A stretch of DNA of 64,000 nucleotides from RPQJ01 sp963707145 (GTDB lineage: Bacteria > Pseudomonadota > Gammaproteobacteria > Steroidobacterales > Steroidobacteraceae), in contig CAVPOQ010000002.1 in NCBI GenBank assembly GCA_963707145.1, positions 6,660-70,659 of the forward strand, written 5' to 3'. Both the position numbers and the translations under genes were made by a program. Below, one piece after another: positions 1 through 8,850 of this stretch (positions are counted from its first letter, which is position 1; every line of letters starts with the position of its first letter). The notes below the pieces were generated by a model. That model did not search any database. It was not told the origin of the DNA and worked only from the letters and a program-made list of their open reading frames with translations.

Positions 1-1217
1 ACCAGTGCCAGCCCGATGCCGCTGCCGGGGGAGGCCGTACCGGGCACTCTGTAGAATCGATCGAACACCCGTTCGCGCTCCGAAACTGGGATCCCGGGGC
101 CGCAATCCGAGACGGCGAGCACTGCGCGCGGCGGGGTGCCGTCCTGACGTTCCACGGACACGTCGACCCGACCGCCCTCGGGCGAATAGCGAATGGCATT
201 GTCGAGCAGGTTGCGGACCAGGACGCGGAGCGCCTCCCGGTCGCCGGCCACACGGACGGCATCTGCCCGCTCCATGCCGAGATCGATGCCGCGCCTGTCC
301 GCGAGGGGCAGCAGCTCCTCGAGGACCTCGCGGGCCACCTCCGGCAGCGCCACGGGTTCGTGCTCGCGGCGGCCGTCACGCTCCTCTCGCGCCAGCGCCA
401 GCAATTGCTCGACCAGACGAGCGGCCCGCGCCACGCCGGCTTCGAGCTGCTGCACGGCGTCCTCGTGCCTGCCGCCGGCCGTCGAGGCCCGAAGCGACTG
501 CACCTGCAGGTCGAGCGCAGTCAGCGGCGTGCGCAGCTCGTGCGCGGCATCGGCGATGAACGAGCGTTCGCGCTCGACGGACTCCTTGAGCCGCGCCAGC
601 AGATCGTTCAGTGCGGCCGCGACCGGCTGGACCTCGTCGGGCAGACCGTCGCCGTCCAGCGGATCGAGCGCGCCCGGCTCGCGGCTGCGCAGGACAGCGG
701 CGAACCGGCGCACGGGTTGGACCGCGCGCCCGACGATCCAGACGATCAGCAGCGCGAGTGCAGGCAGCAGGAACGCGAACGGCGCGATCGTCCGCAGTGC
801 GAACTGCGCGGCCCGCTGCTCGCGGACGTTCATCGGTTGAGCGACCTGGATGACCCGTCCGCGCGCCTCGACGCCGAACACCCGCCAGCGACCGTTGGGC
901 GTGGCGGCCGTCGACAGCCCGAGCGTCGTCAGCCCCGGCAGTACCGTGTGGGGACGCGAGAGGTACATTCGCACGCCATCCAGCGTCCATACCTGAACCA
1001 CGAAGTCGTAGTCGGGAATCTCCTGGGGCAGGCCGGGTGCGGCCGCGAAGCCGTAGGCCTGGTCGCGCAGCAGCAGCGCGATCTGCCGCAGTTGGTCGTC
1101 GAAGAAGGCGTTCGCCTCGGCGAGCGCATTGCGGTAGCTCACCGCGGCGCCCGCCGCACCGACCAGGGCCACGGCGCCGAGCAGCCAGGCCAGCAGCTTG
1201 TTGCGCAGCGAGTTCAC
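1..1217 (-). CDS. Sensor histidine kinase, QseC/PmrB-like (3' end cut by window edge)
   Basis: Membrane sensor kinase that phosphorylates the regulator encoded just upstream. The protein opens with MNSLRNKLLAWLLG, a hydrophobic N-terminal segment; a periplasmic region of about 110 residues follows, then a second membrane segment (FAFLLPALALLIVWIVG), a HAMP-like linker, and the phosphoacceptor H-box AAHELRTPL. The ATPase part shows the N-box VRNLLDNAIRYSP, the G1 box SDCGPGIP, the F-box VFDRFYR and the start of the G2 box (GSGIGLALV), where the window ends, so only a few tens of residues are missing. The start is a GTG that overlaps the regulator's stop codon as GTGA, which implies translational coupling. 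The family is clear from domain order; the signal sensed cannot be read from the sequence. Confidence 0.88.
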   Translation of the reverse strand, partial: MNSLRNKLLAWLLGAVALVGAAGAAVSYRNALAEANAFFDDQLRQIALLLRDQAYGFAAAPGLPQEIPDYDFVVQVWTLDGVRMYLSRPHTVLPGLTTLGLSTAATPNGRWRVFGVEARGRVIQVAQPMNVREQRAAQFALRTIAPFAFLLPALALLIVWIVGRAVQPVRRFAAVLRSREPGALDPLDGDGLPDEVQPVAAALNDLLARLKESVERERSFIADAAHELRTPLTALDLQVQSLRASTAGGRHEDAVQQLEAGVARAARLVEQLLALAREERDGRREHEPVALPEVAREVLEELLPLADRRGIDLGMERADAVRVAGDREALRVLVRNLLDNAIRYSPEGGRVDVSVERQDGTPPRAVLAVSDCGPGIPVSERERVFDRFYRVPGTASPGSGIGLAL

Positions 1218-1879
1218 GGTGCCGCCGGGGCGACACGGTAGCCGACGCCACGGACGTTGCGGATGAAGTCGGCACCGAGCTTGCGACGCAGCGTGTGCAC
1301 GTGCACCTCGACCACGTTGCTCTCGACCTCCTCGCCCCACCCGTAGAGCCGCTCCTCCAGTTGCGCGCGGGAGAGAATCCGTCCGGGCTGCTCGAGCAGC
1401 GCCTGCAGCAAGGCGAACTCCCGCGGCGACAGCCCCACGAGTTCGCCGTTGCGCCGGACCTCACGTGTCGCCGGGTCCAGCGCGACATCGCCGTGCTCGA
1501 TGATCGCCTGGGCTCGCCCACCCTTGCGACGAGTCACGGCCCGGATCCTCGCGGCGAGTTCGGCGAGGTCGAAAGGCTTGACGACGTAGTCGTCGGCGCC
1601 GGCGTCGAGGCCGTCGACGCGGTCGGTGATCGCATCCCTGGCCGTGAGCACCAGCACCGGCAGCACGGAGCCGCGTTCGCGCAGCCGGCGCAGCACGTCG
1701 AGGCCCGCCCTGCGTGGCAGGCCGAGATCGAGCAGGCAGGCATCGTAAGGTTCGGCCAGCAGCGCCTGTTCGGCGGCGACGCCGTCGCGGACCCAGTCCA
1801 CGGAGAAGCCCTGCCGCCGCAGGCCGGCACGCACCGCCTCGCCGATCATGGTGTCGTCCTCCGCAAGGAGCAGTCGCAC
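1214..1879 (-). CDS. OmpR/PhoB-family response regulator, QseB-like
   Basis: DNA-binding response regulator of 221 residues, partner of the kinase directly downstream. The receiver domain (about 1-115) has the acidic pair D8/D9, phosphoacceptor D51 in LLDLGLP, T79 and K101 in VVKPFD. The C-terminal winged helix (about 125-220) ends in VRGVGYRVAP, typical of OmpR/PhoB proteins. I start it at the GTG at 1879 because a GAGGAA Shine-Dalgarno lies about 7 nt upstream and the receiver fold begins exactly there (MRLLLAEDD); a longer open frame to 2074 adds 65 non-conserved residues. Closest known architecture is QseB/PmrA; target genes are not visible. Confidence 0.9.
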   Translation of the reverse strand: MRLLLAEDDTMIGEAVRAGLRRQGFSVDWVRDGVAAEQALLAEPYDACLLDLGLPRRAGLDVLRRLRERGSVLPVLVLTARDAITDRVDGLDAGADDYVVKPFDLAELAARIRAVTRRKGGRAQAIIEHGDVALDPATREVRRNGELVGLSPREFALLQALLEQPGRILSRAQLEERLYGWGEEVESNVVEVHVHTLRRKLGADFIRNVRGVGYRVAPAAP

Positions 1880-2034
1880 GGCTGGTTCCTCGGCCTCGCT
1901 GCGTGTGACTCCAGGGCGAGGCAGCAGTTCAGCGTTATGCCGAAAGCCTGGGGGAAAGTCCCTGGCCAGGCAATCGTTTCGCGTGCGTCGGGCTACGTAG
2001 CTCGACGCAGCGTCGAATCCGCTGCCGACGTCCC

Positions 2035-2066
2035 GAAAAGCAACGGCCGCCCTTGGGCGGCCGTTG
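2035..2066 (-). terminator. Rho-independent-type terminator after ahcY
   Basis: A 12-bp perfect GC-rich inverted repeat (CAACGGCCGCCC and its complement, 2-nt loop) sits about 30 bp past the ahcY stop codon. On the minus strand it is followed by CTTTTC, a short T run. It lies between ahcY and the regulator gene transcribed in the same direction, so it should separate the two units. The T run is short, as is common in GC-rich genomes. Confidence 0.7.
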
Positions 2067-2096
2067 CGGGACATCGGGTCGTCGGGCGACCCGGCG

Positions 2097-3524
2097 CTAG
2101 TAGCGGTACTGGTCGGTCTTGAACGGCCCCTGCACCGGCAGGCCGAGGTAGGCCGACTGCTCTGCCGTGAGCTTCGTGAGCTTCACGCCGATGCGCTCGA
2201 GGTGCAGCCGCGCCACCTTCTCGTCGAGGTGCTTGGGCAGCACGTAGACCTGCTTCTCGTACTTCTCGCCGTGGTCGTGCACAGCTCGATCTGCGCCAGC
2301 ATCTGGTTGGTGAACGAGCTCGACATCACGAAGGACGGGTGGCCCGTCGCGCAGCCGAGGTTCACCAGCCGGCCCTCGGCCAGCACGATCAGGCGCTTGC
2401 CGTCGGGGAAGATCACTGGTCGACCTGCGGCTTGATGTTCTCCCACGTGTACTTCTTCAGCGCCGCGATCTGGATCTCGCTGTCGAAGTGGCCGATGTTG
2501 CACACGATCGCCTGGTGCTTCATGCGCTTCATGTGCTCGTGGGTGATGACGTTCACGTTGCCGGTGGCGGTGACGAAGATGTCGGCCCGCGTCGCAGGCT
2601 TCCTCCATCGTCACGACCTCGTAGCCTTCCATCGCCGCCTGCAGCGCGCAGATCGGGTCGATCTCGGTGATCCAGACCGCGGCGCCGACAGTGCCCGCAG
2701 CGACTCGGCCGAGCCCTTGCCGACGTCGCCGTAGCCGCACACCACCGCGACCTTGCCGGCGATCATCACGTCGGTGGCGCGCTTGATGCCGTCGACCAGC
2801 GACTCGCGGCAGCCGTAGAGGTTGTCGAACTTGGACTTCGTCACCGAGTCGTTGACGTTGATGGCGGGGAAGGGCAGCTGGCCCTTCTTCGCGATCTCGT
2901 AGAGGCGGTGCACGCCGGTGGTGGTCTCCTCGGTGACGCCCCTGATCTCGGCGAGGCGCTTCGAGTACCAGCCGGGCTGGGTCTCGAGGCGCTTCGCGAT
3001 CGCCGCGTACAGCGACGCGTCTCTTCCTCGTTCGTCGGGCTTCGCGATGACCGAGGCGTCCTGCTCGGCGCGCGCGCCCGAGCGTGCAGCAGCAGCGTCG
3101 CGTCGCCGCCGTCGTCGAGGATCATGTTGGCGAACCCGCCGTTCGGCCACTCGAAGATGCGGTGGGTGTAGTCCCAGTAGTCCTCGAGCGACTCGCCCTT
3201 GTAGGCGAACACCGGCGTGCCGGCGGCGGCGATCGCTGCGGCGGCGTGGTCCTGGGTCGAGTAGATGTTGCACGACGCCCAGCGCACGTCGGCGCCGAGC
3301 GCCTTGAGCGTCTCGATCAGCATCGCGGTCTGGATGGTCATGTGCAGCGAGCCGGCGATGCGCGCGCCCTTCAGCGGCTGCGCGGCGCCGTATTCCTCGC
3401 GGATCGCCATCAGGCCGGGCATCTCGGTCTCGGCGATGGCGATTTCCTTGCGGCCGAAGTCGGCCAGGGACAGGTCGGCGACCGCGAAGTCGCGGCTCGG
3501 GGCGGGGGAAACAACGGCGTTCAT
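2097..3524 (-). CDS. ahcY: Adenosylhomocysteinase (S-adenosylhomocysteine hydrolase), multiply frameshifted
   Basis: Cytoplasmic NAD-dependent enzyme that splits S-adenosylhomocysteine into adenosine and homocysteine, clearing the inhibitory product of SAM-dependent methylation. Recognisable family segments appear in order but in different frames: the N-terminus ending at ATLLLH, then ARAEQDASVIAKP and the NAD-fold segment VAVVCGYGDVGKGSAESL, then WITEIDPICALQAAMEGY, then VTATGNVNVITHEHM, then FPDGKRLIVLAEGRLVNL, and the C-terminal YVLPKHLDEKVARLHLERIG ending in DQYRY. Shifts fall near 3085, 2695, 2592, 2417 and 2283, with a possible compensating pair near 3030. The total span of 1428 nt equals 475 codons plus stop, the family's usual size, so insertions and deletions balance. 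No segment is missing, which favours sequence error over decay. The leader carries an SAH riboswitch, confirming identity. Confidence 0.9.
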
Positions 3525-3597
3525 CAGGCGGTCCTCTCGTTGACCGTGATGGTTCGGGCGGGGAATCGTGCTCGGATTCGCTCGCCACGCCCTTCAC

Positions 3598-3680
3598 GGG
3601 GGTCAGCGAGCGCGGTTGGAACAACCCATGGCCTGAGCCTGGCGGGCAGGACACCCGTTGCAGCGCTCCTCAGGCGGGGG
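3598..3680 (-). promoter_or_regulatory. SAH (S-adenosylhomocysteine) riboswitch in the ahcY leader
   Basis: On the minus strand the leader holds the conserved core of this riboswitch class: GAGGAGCGCTGC, then CCGCCAGGCTCAGG, then GCGCTCGCTG. The flanks CCTGAG and CTCAGG pair perfectly, and GAGCGC in the first conserved block is complementary to GCGCTC in the third, as expected for the class's additional helix/pseudoknot. It lies about 75 nt before the ahcY start, the gene class these elements normally control by turning expression on when SAH builds up. About 75 nt remain between the aptamer and the ATG for an expression platform. Motif match is by eye; a covariance search would settle it. 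Confidence 0.88.
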
Positions 3681-3684
3681 CGCG

Positions 3685-3713
3685 ATTGTGCCGCGGCGGG
3701 GCCGGTGAAGCAA
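3685..3713 (-). promoter_or_regulatory. Candidate sigma-70 promoter of ahcY
   Basis: On the minus strand TTGCTT (3713-3708) and CACAAT (3690-3685) are spaced by exactly 17 nt. Transcription would start near 3678, a few bases before the first paired base of the SAH riboswitch, which supports the assignment. Confidence 0.6.
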
Positions 3714-3880
3714 GGACGCTGGACGGGCGGGCTGGGTGCCCGGCGTGTGTCACGCGACCGAAACAGACCGCGACTAGCCTGCTGGCTTCGCACCCTCGCC
3801 AGGGTGGGCGGGCGCCCGCGGGCCTGCACGGGCCGGGCCCACCGCCCGCGAAGTCACATCAAGAACAGGGGAGGATCGTC

Positions 3881-5425
3881 ATGTCGAGTTCAATCACGTC
3901 CCGCATCGCGCTCGCCGTCCTGCTGGCCGCCACCGCCGGTGCCGACGCAGCGCCGGTCACGACCGTCGTCAACGACACCAGGCTCACGGTCAAGGGCCTC
4001 GTCGGCGCCGGTCGCCTGCCCGCGAGCCTGCGCGACCAGTACAACGAGACGTTCGGCTCGATCTCGGGGCTGTACGCCGACCCGGCGTCCTGGCAGCGCA
4101 ACGGGAACACCTACAGCGGTGTCTTCTACGCGACGCCCGACCGCGGCTACAACGTGGCCGGCACCATCGACTACACCGCCCGCATCAACCGTCTCGAGGT
4201 CGTCTTCACGCCCGTCGCGACCGGCGGGAGCGGCTACGGGCAGGACCAGGTCGTGCTCTCGCTCGCGCAGGCGACGAAGCTGTTCGAGCAGGTTCCGGGC
4301 GCCGGCACGCGAGACATCAGCGGTCTCGACCCGAAGCCGGGCGGCGTCGCCGCCGGCGGCGCCCGTCCCAGCGTGGGCACGCGTCCGGAGCTGCCCCAGG
4401 CCTTCAACGGCAAACTCTCGCTCGACGCCGAGGGAATCCGGCGCCTCGCCGACGGCTCGTGGCTCATCAGCGACGAGTACGGCCCCTCCATCTACCGGTT
4501 CTCCAAGGACGGGGAGTTCCTCGACGCGTTGCCGGTCGCTGCGTCCGTGCGGCCGGTGCGCAACAACGTTTTCGACTACAGCTCGAACAACCCGGCCGCC
4601 GGCCAGCCGGCGCCCTCGCCGGGCAACCCGGTGACCGGCCGCCAGAACAACCAGGGATTCGAGGGCCTGAGCGTCTCGCCGGACGGCACGACACTGATCG
4701 TCATGCTGCAGAGCGCGACGCGGCAGGACGGCGGCGCGGGCGGCTCGAGCGCCACGCGGGATCACACGCGGGCCTTCACCTACGACATCACGAATCTCGA
4801 CGCGATCACGCTCACCGGCGAGTACGTGGTGCAGCTGCCGAAGTACCTCGCGGATGGCGCGGTCCGCGTCGCGGCGCAGAGCGAGATCCTCGCGATCTCG
4901 GACACCCAGTTCCTGATCCTGCCGCGCGACGGCAATGGCCTCGGACTCGAGAATCCGACGTCGCTGTACCGGCATGTGGATGTCGTCGACCTGCGGGACG
5001 CCACCAACATCCTCGGCCAGCCCTACGAGAACCAGATCGCACCCGGCGGCGTGCTGAACCCTGCGATCACACCCGCGCTGCTCAGCTCGTGGCTCGACAT
5101 CAACGACCTGTCCGAGCTCAATCGCTTCGGCCTGACCAACGGCATCCAGGCCGGTTTCGACAACCTGTCCGAGAAATGGGAGGGGCTCGCGCTGTTGCCC
5201 GCGCTCGATCCCCTCAGGCCGCAGGACTGGTTCCTCTTCGTGGCGAACGACAACGACTTCCTGACGACCGACGGCTTCCAGGCCGGCTCGGCGTACTCGG
5301 CCGCGTTCGACAACGACACGATGTTCCTGGCGTACCGGGTCAGGATCGCGCAGGTGCCGGAACCGTCGCTGGCGGTCCCGATGCTGTTCGCCCTGCTGTG
5401 GTTCGCGGCGCGGCGCCGGGCCTAG
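3881..5425 (+). CDS. Esterase-like/phytase-like domain protein with PEP-CTERM sorting signal
   Basis: Exported protein of 514 residues. An N-terminal signal peptide (hydrophobic ALAVLLAATAGADA) is followed by a beta-propeller-like domain of the 'phytase-like/esterase-like' type, seen in repeated motifs such as LDAEGIRRLADGSWLISDEY and NQGFEGLSVSPDG. The C-terminus reads VPEP, a hydrophobic stretch, then ARRRA: the tripartite PEP-CTERM signal cut by an exosortase. The start ATG has GGGGAGG 7 nt upstream. Its stop overlaps the convergent metK stop by 3 nt. The substrate is unknown; the domain name does not prove phytase activity. It is the only non-housekeeping gene in this part of the window, and no exosortase gene is present here. 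The 190-bp leader is GC-rich and contains a small hairpin near 3787-3803. Confidence 0.82.
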   Translation: MSSSITSRIALAVLLAATAGADAAPVTTVVNDTRLTVKGLVGAGRLPASLRDQYNETFGSISGLYADPASWQRNGNTYSGVFYATPDRGYNVAGTIDYTARINRLEVVFTPVATGGSGYGQDQVVLSLAQATKLFEQVPGAGTRDISGLDPKPGGVAAGGARPSVGTRPELPQAFNGKLSLDAEGIRRLADGSWLISDEYGPSIYRFSKDGEFLDALPVAASVRPVRNNVFDYSSNNPAAGQPAPSPGNPVTGRQNNQGFEGLSVSPDGTTLIVMLQSATRQDGGAGGSSATRDHTRAFTYDITNLDAITLTGEYVVQLPKYLADGAVRVAAQSEILAISDTQFLILPRDGNGLGLENPTSLYRHVDVVDLRDATNILGQPYENQIAPGGVLNPAITPALLSSWLDINDLSELNRFGLTNGIQAGFDNLSEKWEGLALLPALDPLRPQDWFLFVANDNDFLTTDGFQAGSAYSAAFDNDTMFLAYRVRIAQVPEPSLAVPMLFALLWFAARRRA

Positions 5426-6648
5426 AGCCCGGCGTCGTTGCGCAGCGCCTCGGCCTTGTCGGTCTTCTCCCAGGTGAAGGCGGTGAACGCCTCGCTCTTC
5501 TCGACCTTCTTGCCGGCGATGTATTCCTTCCAGCGGTAGGTCATGTGCACGGGCTCGCGTCCGAAGTGGCCGTAGGCGGCGGTCGCGCGGTACATCGGGT
5601 GGACCAGGTCGAGCATCCGGATGATGCCGTAGGGGCGCAGGTCGAAGTGGGCGCGCACCAGTGCCTCCAGCCGCTCCTGGGTCACCTTGCCGGTGCCGAA
5701 CGTGTCCACGGTGATCGACGTGGGCTCCGCCACCCCGATCGCGTAGGAGACCTGGATCTCGCAGCGGTCGGCGAGGCCGGCCGCGACGAGGTTCTTCGCG
5801 ACGTAGCGCGCCGCGTAGGCCGCGGAGCGGTCCACCTTGGACGGGTCCTTGCCGGAGAACGCGCCGCCGCCGTGACGGGCCATGCCGCCGTAGCTGTCGA
5901 CGATGATCTTGCGGCCGGTGAGGCCGCAGTCGCCCACCGGCCCGCCGATCACGAAGTTGCCGGTCGGGTTGATGTGGAACTTGGTGTCCTTGCGCAGCCA
6001 CTCCTTCGGCAGCACGTGCTTGATGATGAGTTCCATCACGGCCTCGCGCAGGTCGCCGAGCTTGACGTCCGGATCGTGCTGGGTGGAGAGCACGACCGCA
6101 TCGAGCCCGGCCACCTTGCCGTCGACATAGCGGCAGGTGACCTGCGACTTGGCGTCCGGCCGCAGCCAGGGCAGCAGGTTGCTCTTGCGCACCTCGGCCT
6201 GCCGCTCGACGAGCCGGTGCGCGTAGCAGATCGGCGCGGGCATCAGCGAGTCGGTCTCGTTCGAGGCGTAGCCGAACATCAGGCCCTGGTCGCCCGCGCC
6301 CTGCTCCTCGGGACTGACGCGGTCCACGCCCATGGCGATGTCGGGCGACTGCTTGCCGATGATGTTGAGCACGCCGCAGGTGCGACCGTCGAAGCCGACG
6401 TGCGAGGAGGTGTAGCCGATGTCCACGATGACGCCGCGGACGATCTCCTCGAGGTCCACCCAGGCCTCGGTGGACACTTCGCCGGCGACGATCGCGACGC
6501 CGGTCTTCACCAGCGTTTCGCAGGCCACCCGCGCCTTCTTGTCCTGGGCGAGCATGGCGTCGAGAACGGCGTCCGAGATCTGGTCGGCGACCTTGTCCGG
6601 GTGGCCCTCGGACACGGATTCCGACGTGAACACGTAACTGTTTGACAT
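5422..6648 (-). CDS. metK: S-adenosylmethionine synthetase
   Basis: Makes S-adenosylmethionine from methionine and ATP, releasing phosphate and diphosphate; cytoplasmic tetramer. The 408-residue protein, about average for the family, has the N-terminal SESVSEGHPDKVADQ, the hexapeptide-type motif GAGDQGLMFGYA, and the phosphate-binding GGGAFSGKDPSKVDRS. I choose the ATG at 6648 (MSNSYVFTSES) over an in-frame TTG one codon earlier. Upstream on the minus strand are AGGAA and a TATAAT -10 box. It shares a strand with ahcY about 1.9 kb downstream, the enzyme that removes the by-product of SAM use; the PEP-CTERM gene lies between on the other strand. Confidence 0.97.
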   Translation of the reverse strand: MSNSYVFTSESVSEGHPDKVADQISDAVLDAMLAQDKKARVACETLVKTGVAIVAGEVSTEAWVDLEEIVRGVIVDIGYTSSHVGFDGRTCGVLNIIGKQSPDIAMGVDRVSPEEQGAGDQGLMFGYASNETDSLMPAPICYAHRLVERQAEVRKSNLLPWLRPDAKSQVTCRYVDGKVAGLDAVVLSTQHDPDVKLGDLREAVMELIIKHVLPKEWLRKDTKFHINPTGNFVIGGPVGDCGLTGRKIIVDSYGGMARHGGGAFSGKDPSKVDRSAAYAARYVAKNLVAAGLADRCEIQVSYAIGVAEPTSITVDTFGTGKVTQERLEALVRAHFDLRPYGIIRMLDLVHPMYRATAAYGHFGREPVHMTYRWKEYIAGKKVEKSEAFTAFTWEKTDKAEALRNDAGL

Positions 6649-6678
6649 CAAAAGCGTTCCTGGCGGGCGTAAACCCGA

Positions 6679-6684
6679 ATTATA
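6679..6684 (-). promoter_or_regulatory. -10 box of metK promoter
   Basis: A perfect TATAAT on the minus strand, about 30 bp before the metK start, in an otherwise GC-rich spacer divergent with tkt. The -35 region is weak (no clear TTGACA-like hexamer at 16-18 nt). On the plus strand a TAAAAT at 6797-6802 is a possible -10 for tkt. Confidence 0.5.
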
Positions 6685-6827
6685 ACCCGCGGAACGCGCC
6701 GCGGTGCAGGCGAGGCTAACGCGCGATCGCGGCGGCCATCGCGCCCGCTCCTCCCGCGCGCGCCCCGAATTGCTGATCCGGTCCCCGGCGCCCCGGTAAA
6801 ATGGTGAGCTTCACAGGAGATCCAGCC

Positions 6828-8819
6828 ATGCCTACCCGCCGGCAGCTCGCCAACGCCATCCGGGCGTTGAGCATGGACGCGGTCCAGAAGGCCAACTCGG
6901 GACACCCGGGAATGCCCATGGGCATGGCCGACATTGCACAGGTGCTGTGGATCGATCACCTCAAGCACAATCCCGGCAACCCGCAGTGGCCCGACCGCGA
7001 CCGCTTCGTGCTGTCGAACGGACACGGCTCGATGCTGCTCTACTCGCTGCTGCATCTCACCGGCTACCCGCTCGACATCGAGCAGATCAGAAACTTCCGA
7101 CAGTTCGGCTCGCACACCGCCGGACACCCGGAGGTCGACCCGCACCTCGGCATCGAGACCACGACCGGTCCGCTCGGGCAGGGCCTCGCCAATGCGGTGG
7201 GCATGGCGCTTGCCGAGAGGATCCTCGCCGCCACCTTCAACCGCCCCGGCCACGACGTGGTGGACCACCGCACGTGGGTGTTCCTCGGCGACGGCTGCCT
7301 GATGGAGGGCGTCTCCCACGAGGCCTGCTCGCTCGCCGGCACGCTCAGGCTCGGCAAGCTGACCTGCTTCTACGATGACAACGGCATCTCGATCGACGGC
7401 GAGGTGCACGGCTGGTTCACGGACGACACGCCAAAGCGCTTCGAGGCCTACGGCTGGCACGTGGTGCGCGACGTCGACGGACACGATCCGGCCGCGATCG
7501 AGCGCGCGATCGCCGCCGCAACCGCCGAGACCGGGCGTCCCTCGCTGATCTGCTGCAAGACGATCATCGGCTGGGGCTCGCCCAACAAGCAGGGCACGGA
7601 GGCCACCCACGGCGCGGCCCTCGGCGAGGCGGAGGTCGCCGCCACCCGCGAGCACATCGGCTGGCCGTACGAGCCGTTCGTGGTGCCAGACGAGATCCGC
7701 GCCGGCTGGGACGCGCGCGCGAAGGGCGCGGCGGCCGAGCAGGCCTGGGGCGGCCGGATGGCGGCCTACCGCAAGGCGCATCCCGAACTCGCCGCCGAAC
7801 TCGAGCGGCGCCTGCGCGGCGAACTACCCGCGGGCTGGCGCGTCGCGCTCGGGGACTTCGTCCGCGCCCAGCAGGAGAAGCCTGCGGCGCTCGCCACGCG
7901 CTCCGCCTCGCAGCAGGTGCTGAACGTGCTCGGCGCCGCGATCCCGGAGATGCTGGGCGGTTCCGCGGACCTCACCGGCTCCAACAACACCAACCACAAG
8001 GGCTCGAAGGCCATCACCGGCGACGATGTCGCCGGCAACTATCTGCATTACGGCGTGCGCGAGTTCGGCATGACCGCGATCATGAACGGAGTCGCGCTGC
8101 ACGGCGGTTTCGTTCCCTACGGCGGAACGTTTCTGGTCTTTTCGGACTACGCCCGCAACGCGGTGCGCATGGCCGCGCTCATGAAGCAGCGCGTGATCCT
8201 CGTCTACACCCACGACTCGATCGGCCTCGGCGAGGACGGCCCGACGCACCAGCCCGTGGAACATGTCGCGAGCCTCCGCATCATCCCGAATGTCCGCCTG
8301 TGGCGGCCCTGCGATACCGTCGAGACCGCAGCGGCCTGGGCCGACGCGATCGAACGGCGCGACGGACCGACCAGCCTCGTGCTGACGCGCCAGGCGCTGC
8401 CCGCGATGACGCGCACCGCCGCGCAGAGCGCGGACATCGCCCGCGGCGGCTACGTCCTCGCCGACTGCGAGGGGCGGCCGCACTGTGTGCTCATCGCCAC
8501 CGGATCGGAGGTCGCGCTCGCCATGGATGCCGCCCGGGGACTCGCCGAACAGGGCCGCAGGGTGCGCGTCGTGTCGATGCCGTGCACGCAGCTCTTCGAC
8601 GCGCAGCCACAGCAGTATCGTGACGACGTGCTGCCGGACGGCATCCCGCGCGTCGCGATCGAGGCCGGCGTGCGCGACGGCTGGTGGCGCTACGTGTCGG
8701 GGTCAGGCGCGGTCGTCGGCATGGACGGCTTCGGTGCCTCGGCGCCCGCCAAGAAGCTCTTCGAGCACTACGGATTCACACGCGAGAACGTCATTCGCAT
8801 CGTGGAGGGGCTGCTGTAG
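6828..8819 (+). CDS. tkt: Transketolase
   Basis: Thiamine-diphosphate enzyme of the pentose phosphate pathway that moves two-carbon units between ketose and aldose phosphates. The 663 residues match bacterial transketolases in length and order: the N-terminal ANSGHPGMPMGMADI, the thiamine/metal-binding GDGCLMEGVSHEA and DDNGISIDG, the central pyrimidine-binding half with THDSIGLGEDGPTHQPVEH, and the C-terminal domain. I use the ATG at 6828, preceded by AGGAGA at 7 nt; an in-frame ATG at 6801 overlaps the likely -10 box TAAAAT and is less plausible. It is 31 nt upstream of gap, heading a sugar-phosphate gene run tkt-gap-pgk-pyk. Confidence 0.97.
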   Translation: MPTRRQLANAIRALSMDAVQKANSGHPGMPMGMADIAQVLWIDHLKHNPGNPQWPDRDRFVLSNGHGSMLLYSLLHLTGYPLDIEQIRNFRQFGSHTAGHPEVDPHLGIETTTGPLGQGLANAVGMALAERILAATFNRPGHDVVDHRTWVFLGDGCLMEGVSHEACSLAGTLRLGKLTCFYDDNGISIDGEVHGWFTDDTPKRFEAYGWHVVRDVDGHDPAAIERAIAAATAETGRPSLICCKTIIGWGSPNKQGTEATHGAALGEAEVAATREHIGWPYEPFVVPDEIRAGWDARAKGAAAEQAWGGRMAAYRKAHPELAAELERRLRGELPAGWRVALGDFVRAQQEKPAALATRSASQQVLNVLGAAIPEMLGGSADLTGSNNTNHKGSKAITGDDVAGNYLHYGVREFGMTAIMNGVALHGGFVPYGGTFLVFSDYARNAVRMAALMKQRVILVYTHDSIGLGEDGPTHQPVEHVASLRIIPNVRLWRPCDTVETAAAWADAIERRDGPTSLVLTRQALPAMTRTAAQSADIARGGYVLADCEGRPHCVLIATGSEVALAMDAARGLAEQGRRVRVVSMPCTQLFDAQPQQYRDDVLPDGIPRVAIEAGVRDGWWRYVSGSGAVVGMDGFGASAPAKKLFEHYGFTRENVIRIVEGLL

Positions 8820-8850
8820 CCCTCCGCCCACTTCCTAAGGAGACCGCTCA

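Noticed and set aside
1037..2122. A 361-codon plus-strand frame over the two-component genes
   Set aside because: Antisense to a clear response regulator and kinase; no domain.
3890..6001. A 703-codon minus-strand frame over metK and the PEP-CTERM gene
   Set aside because: It is out of frame with metK and antisense to the PEP-CTERM gene; Arg/Asp-rich shadow composition.
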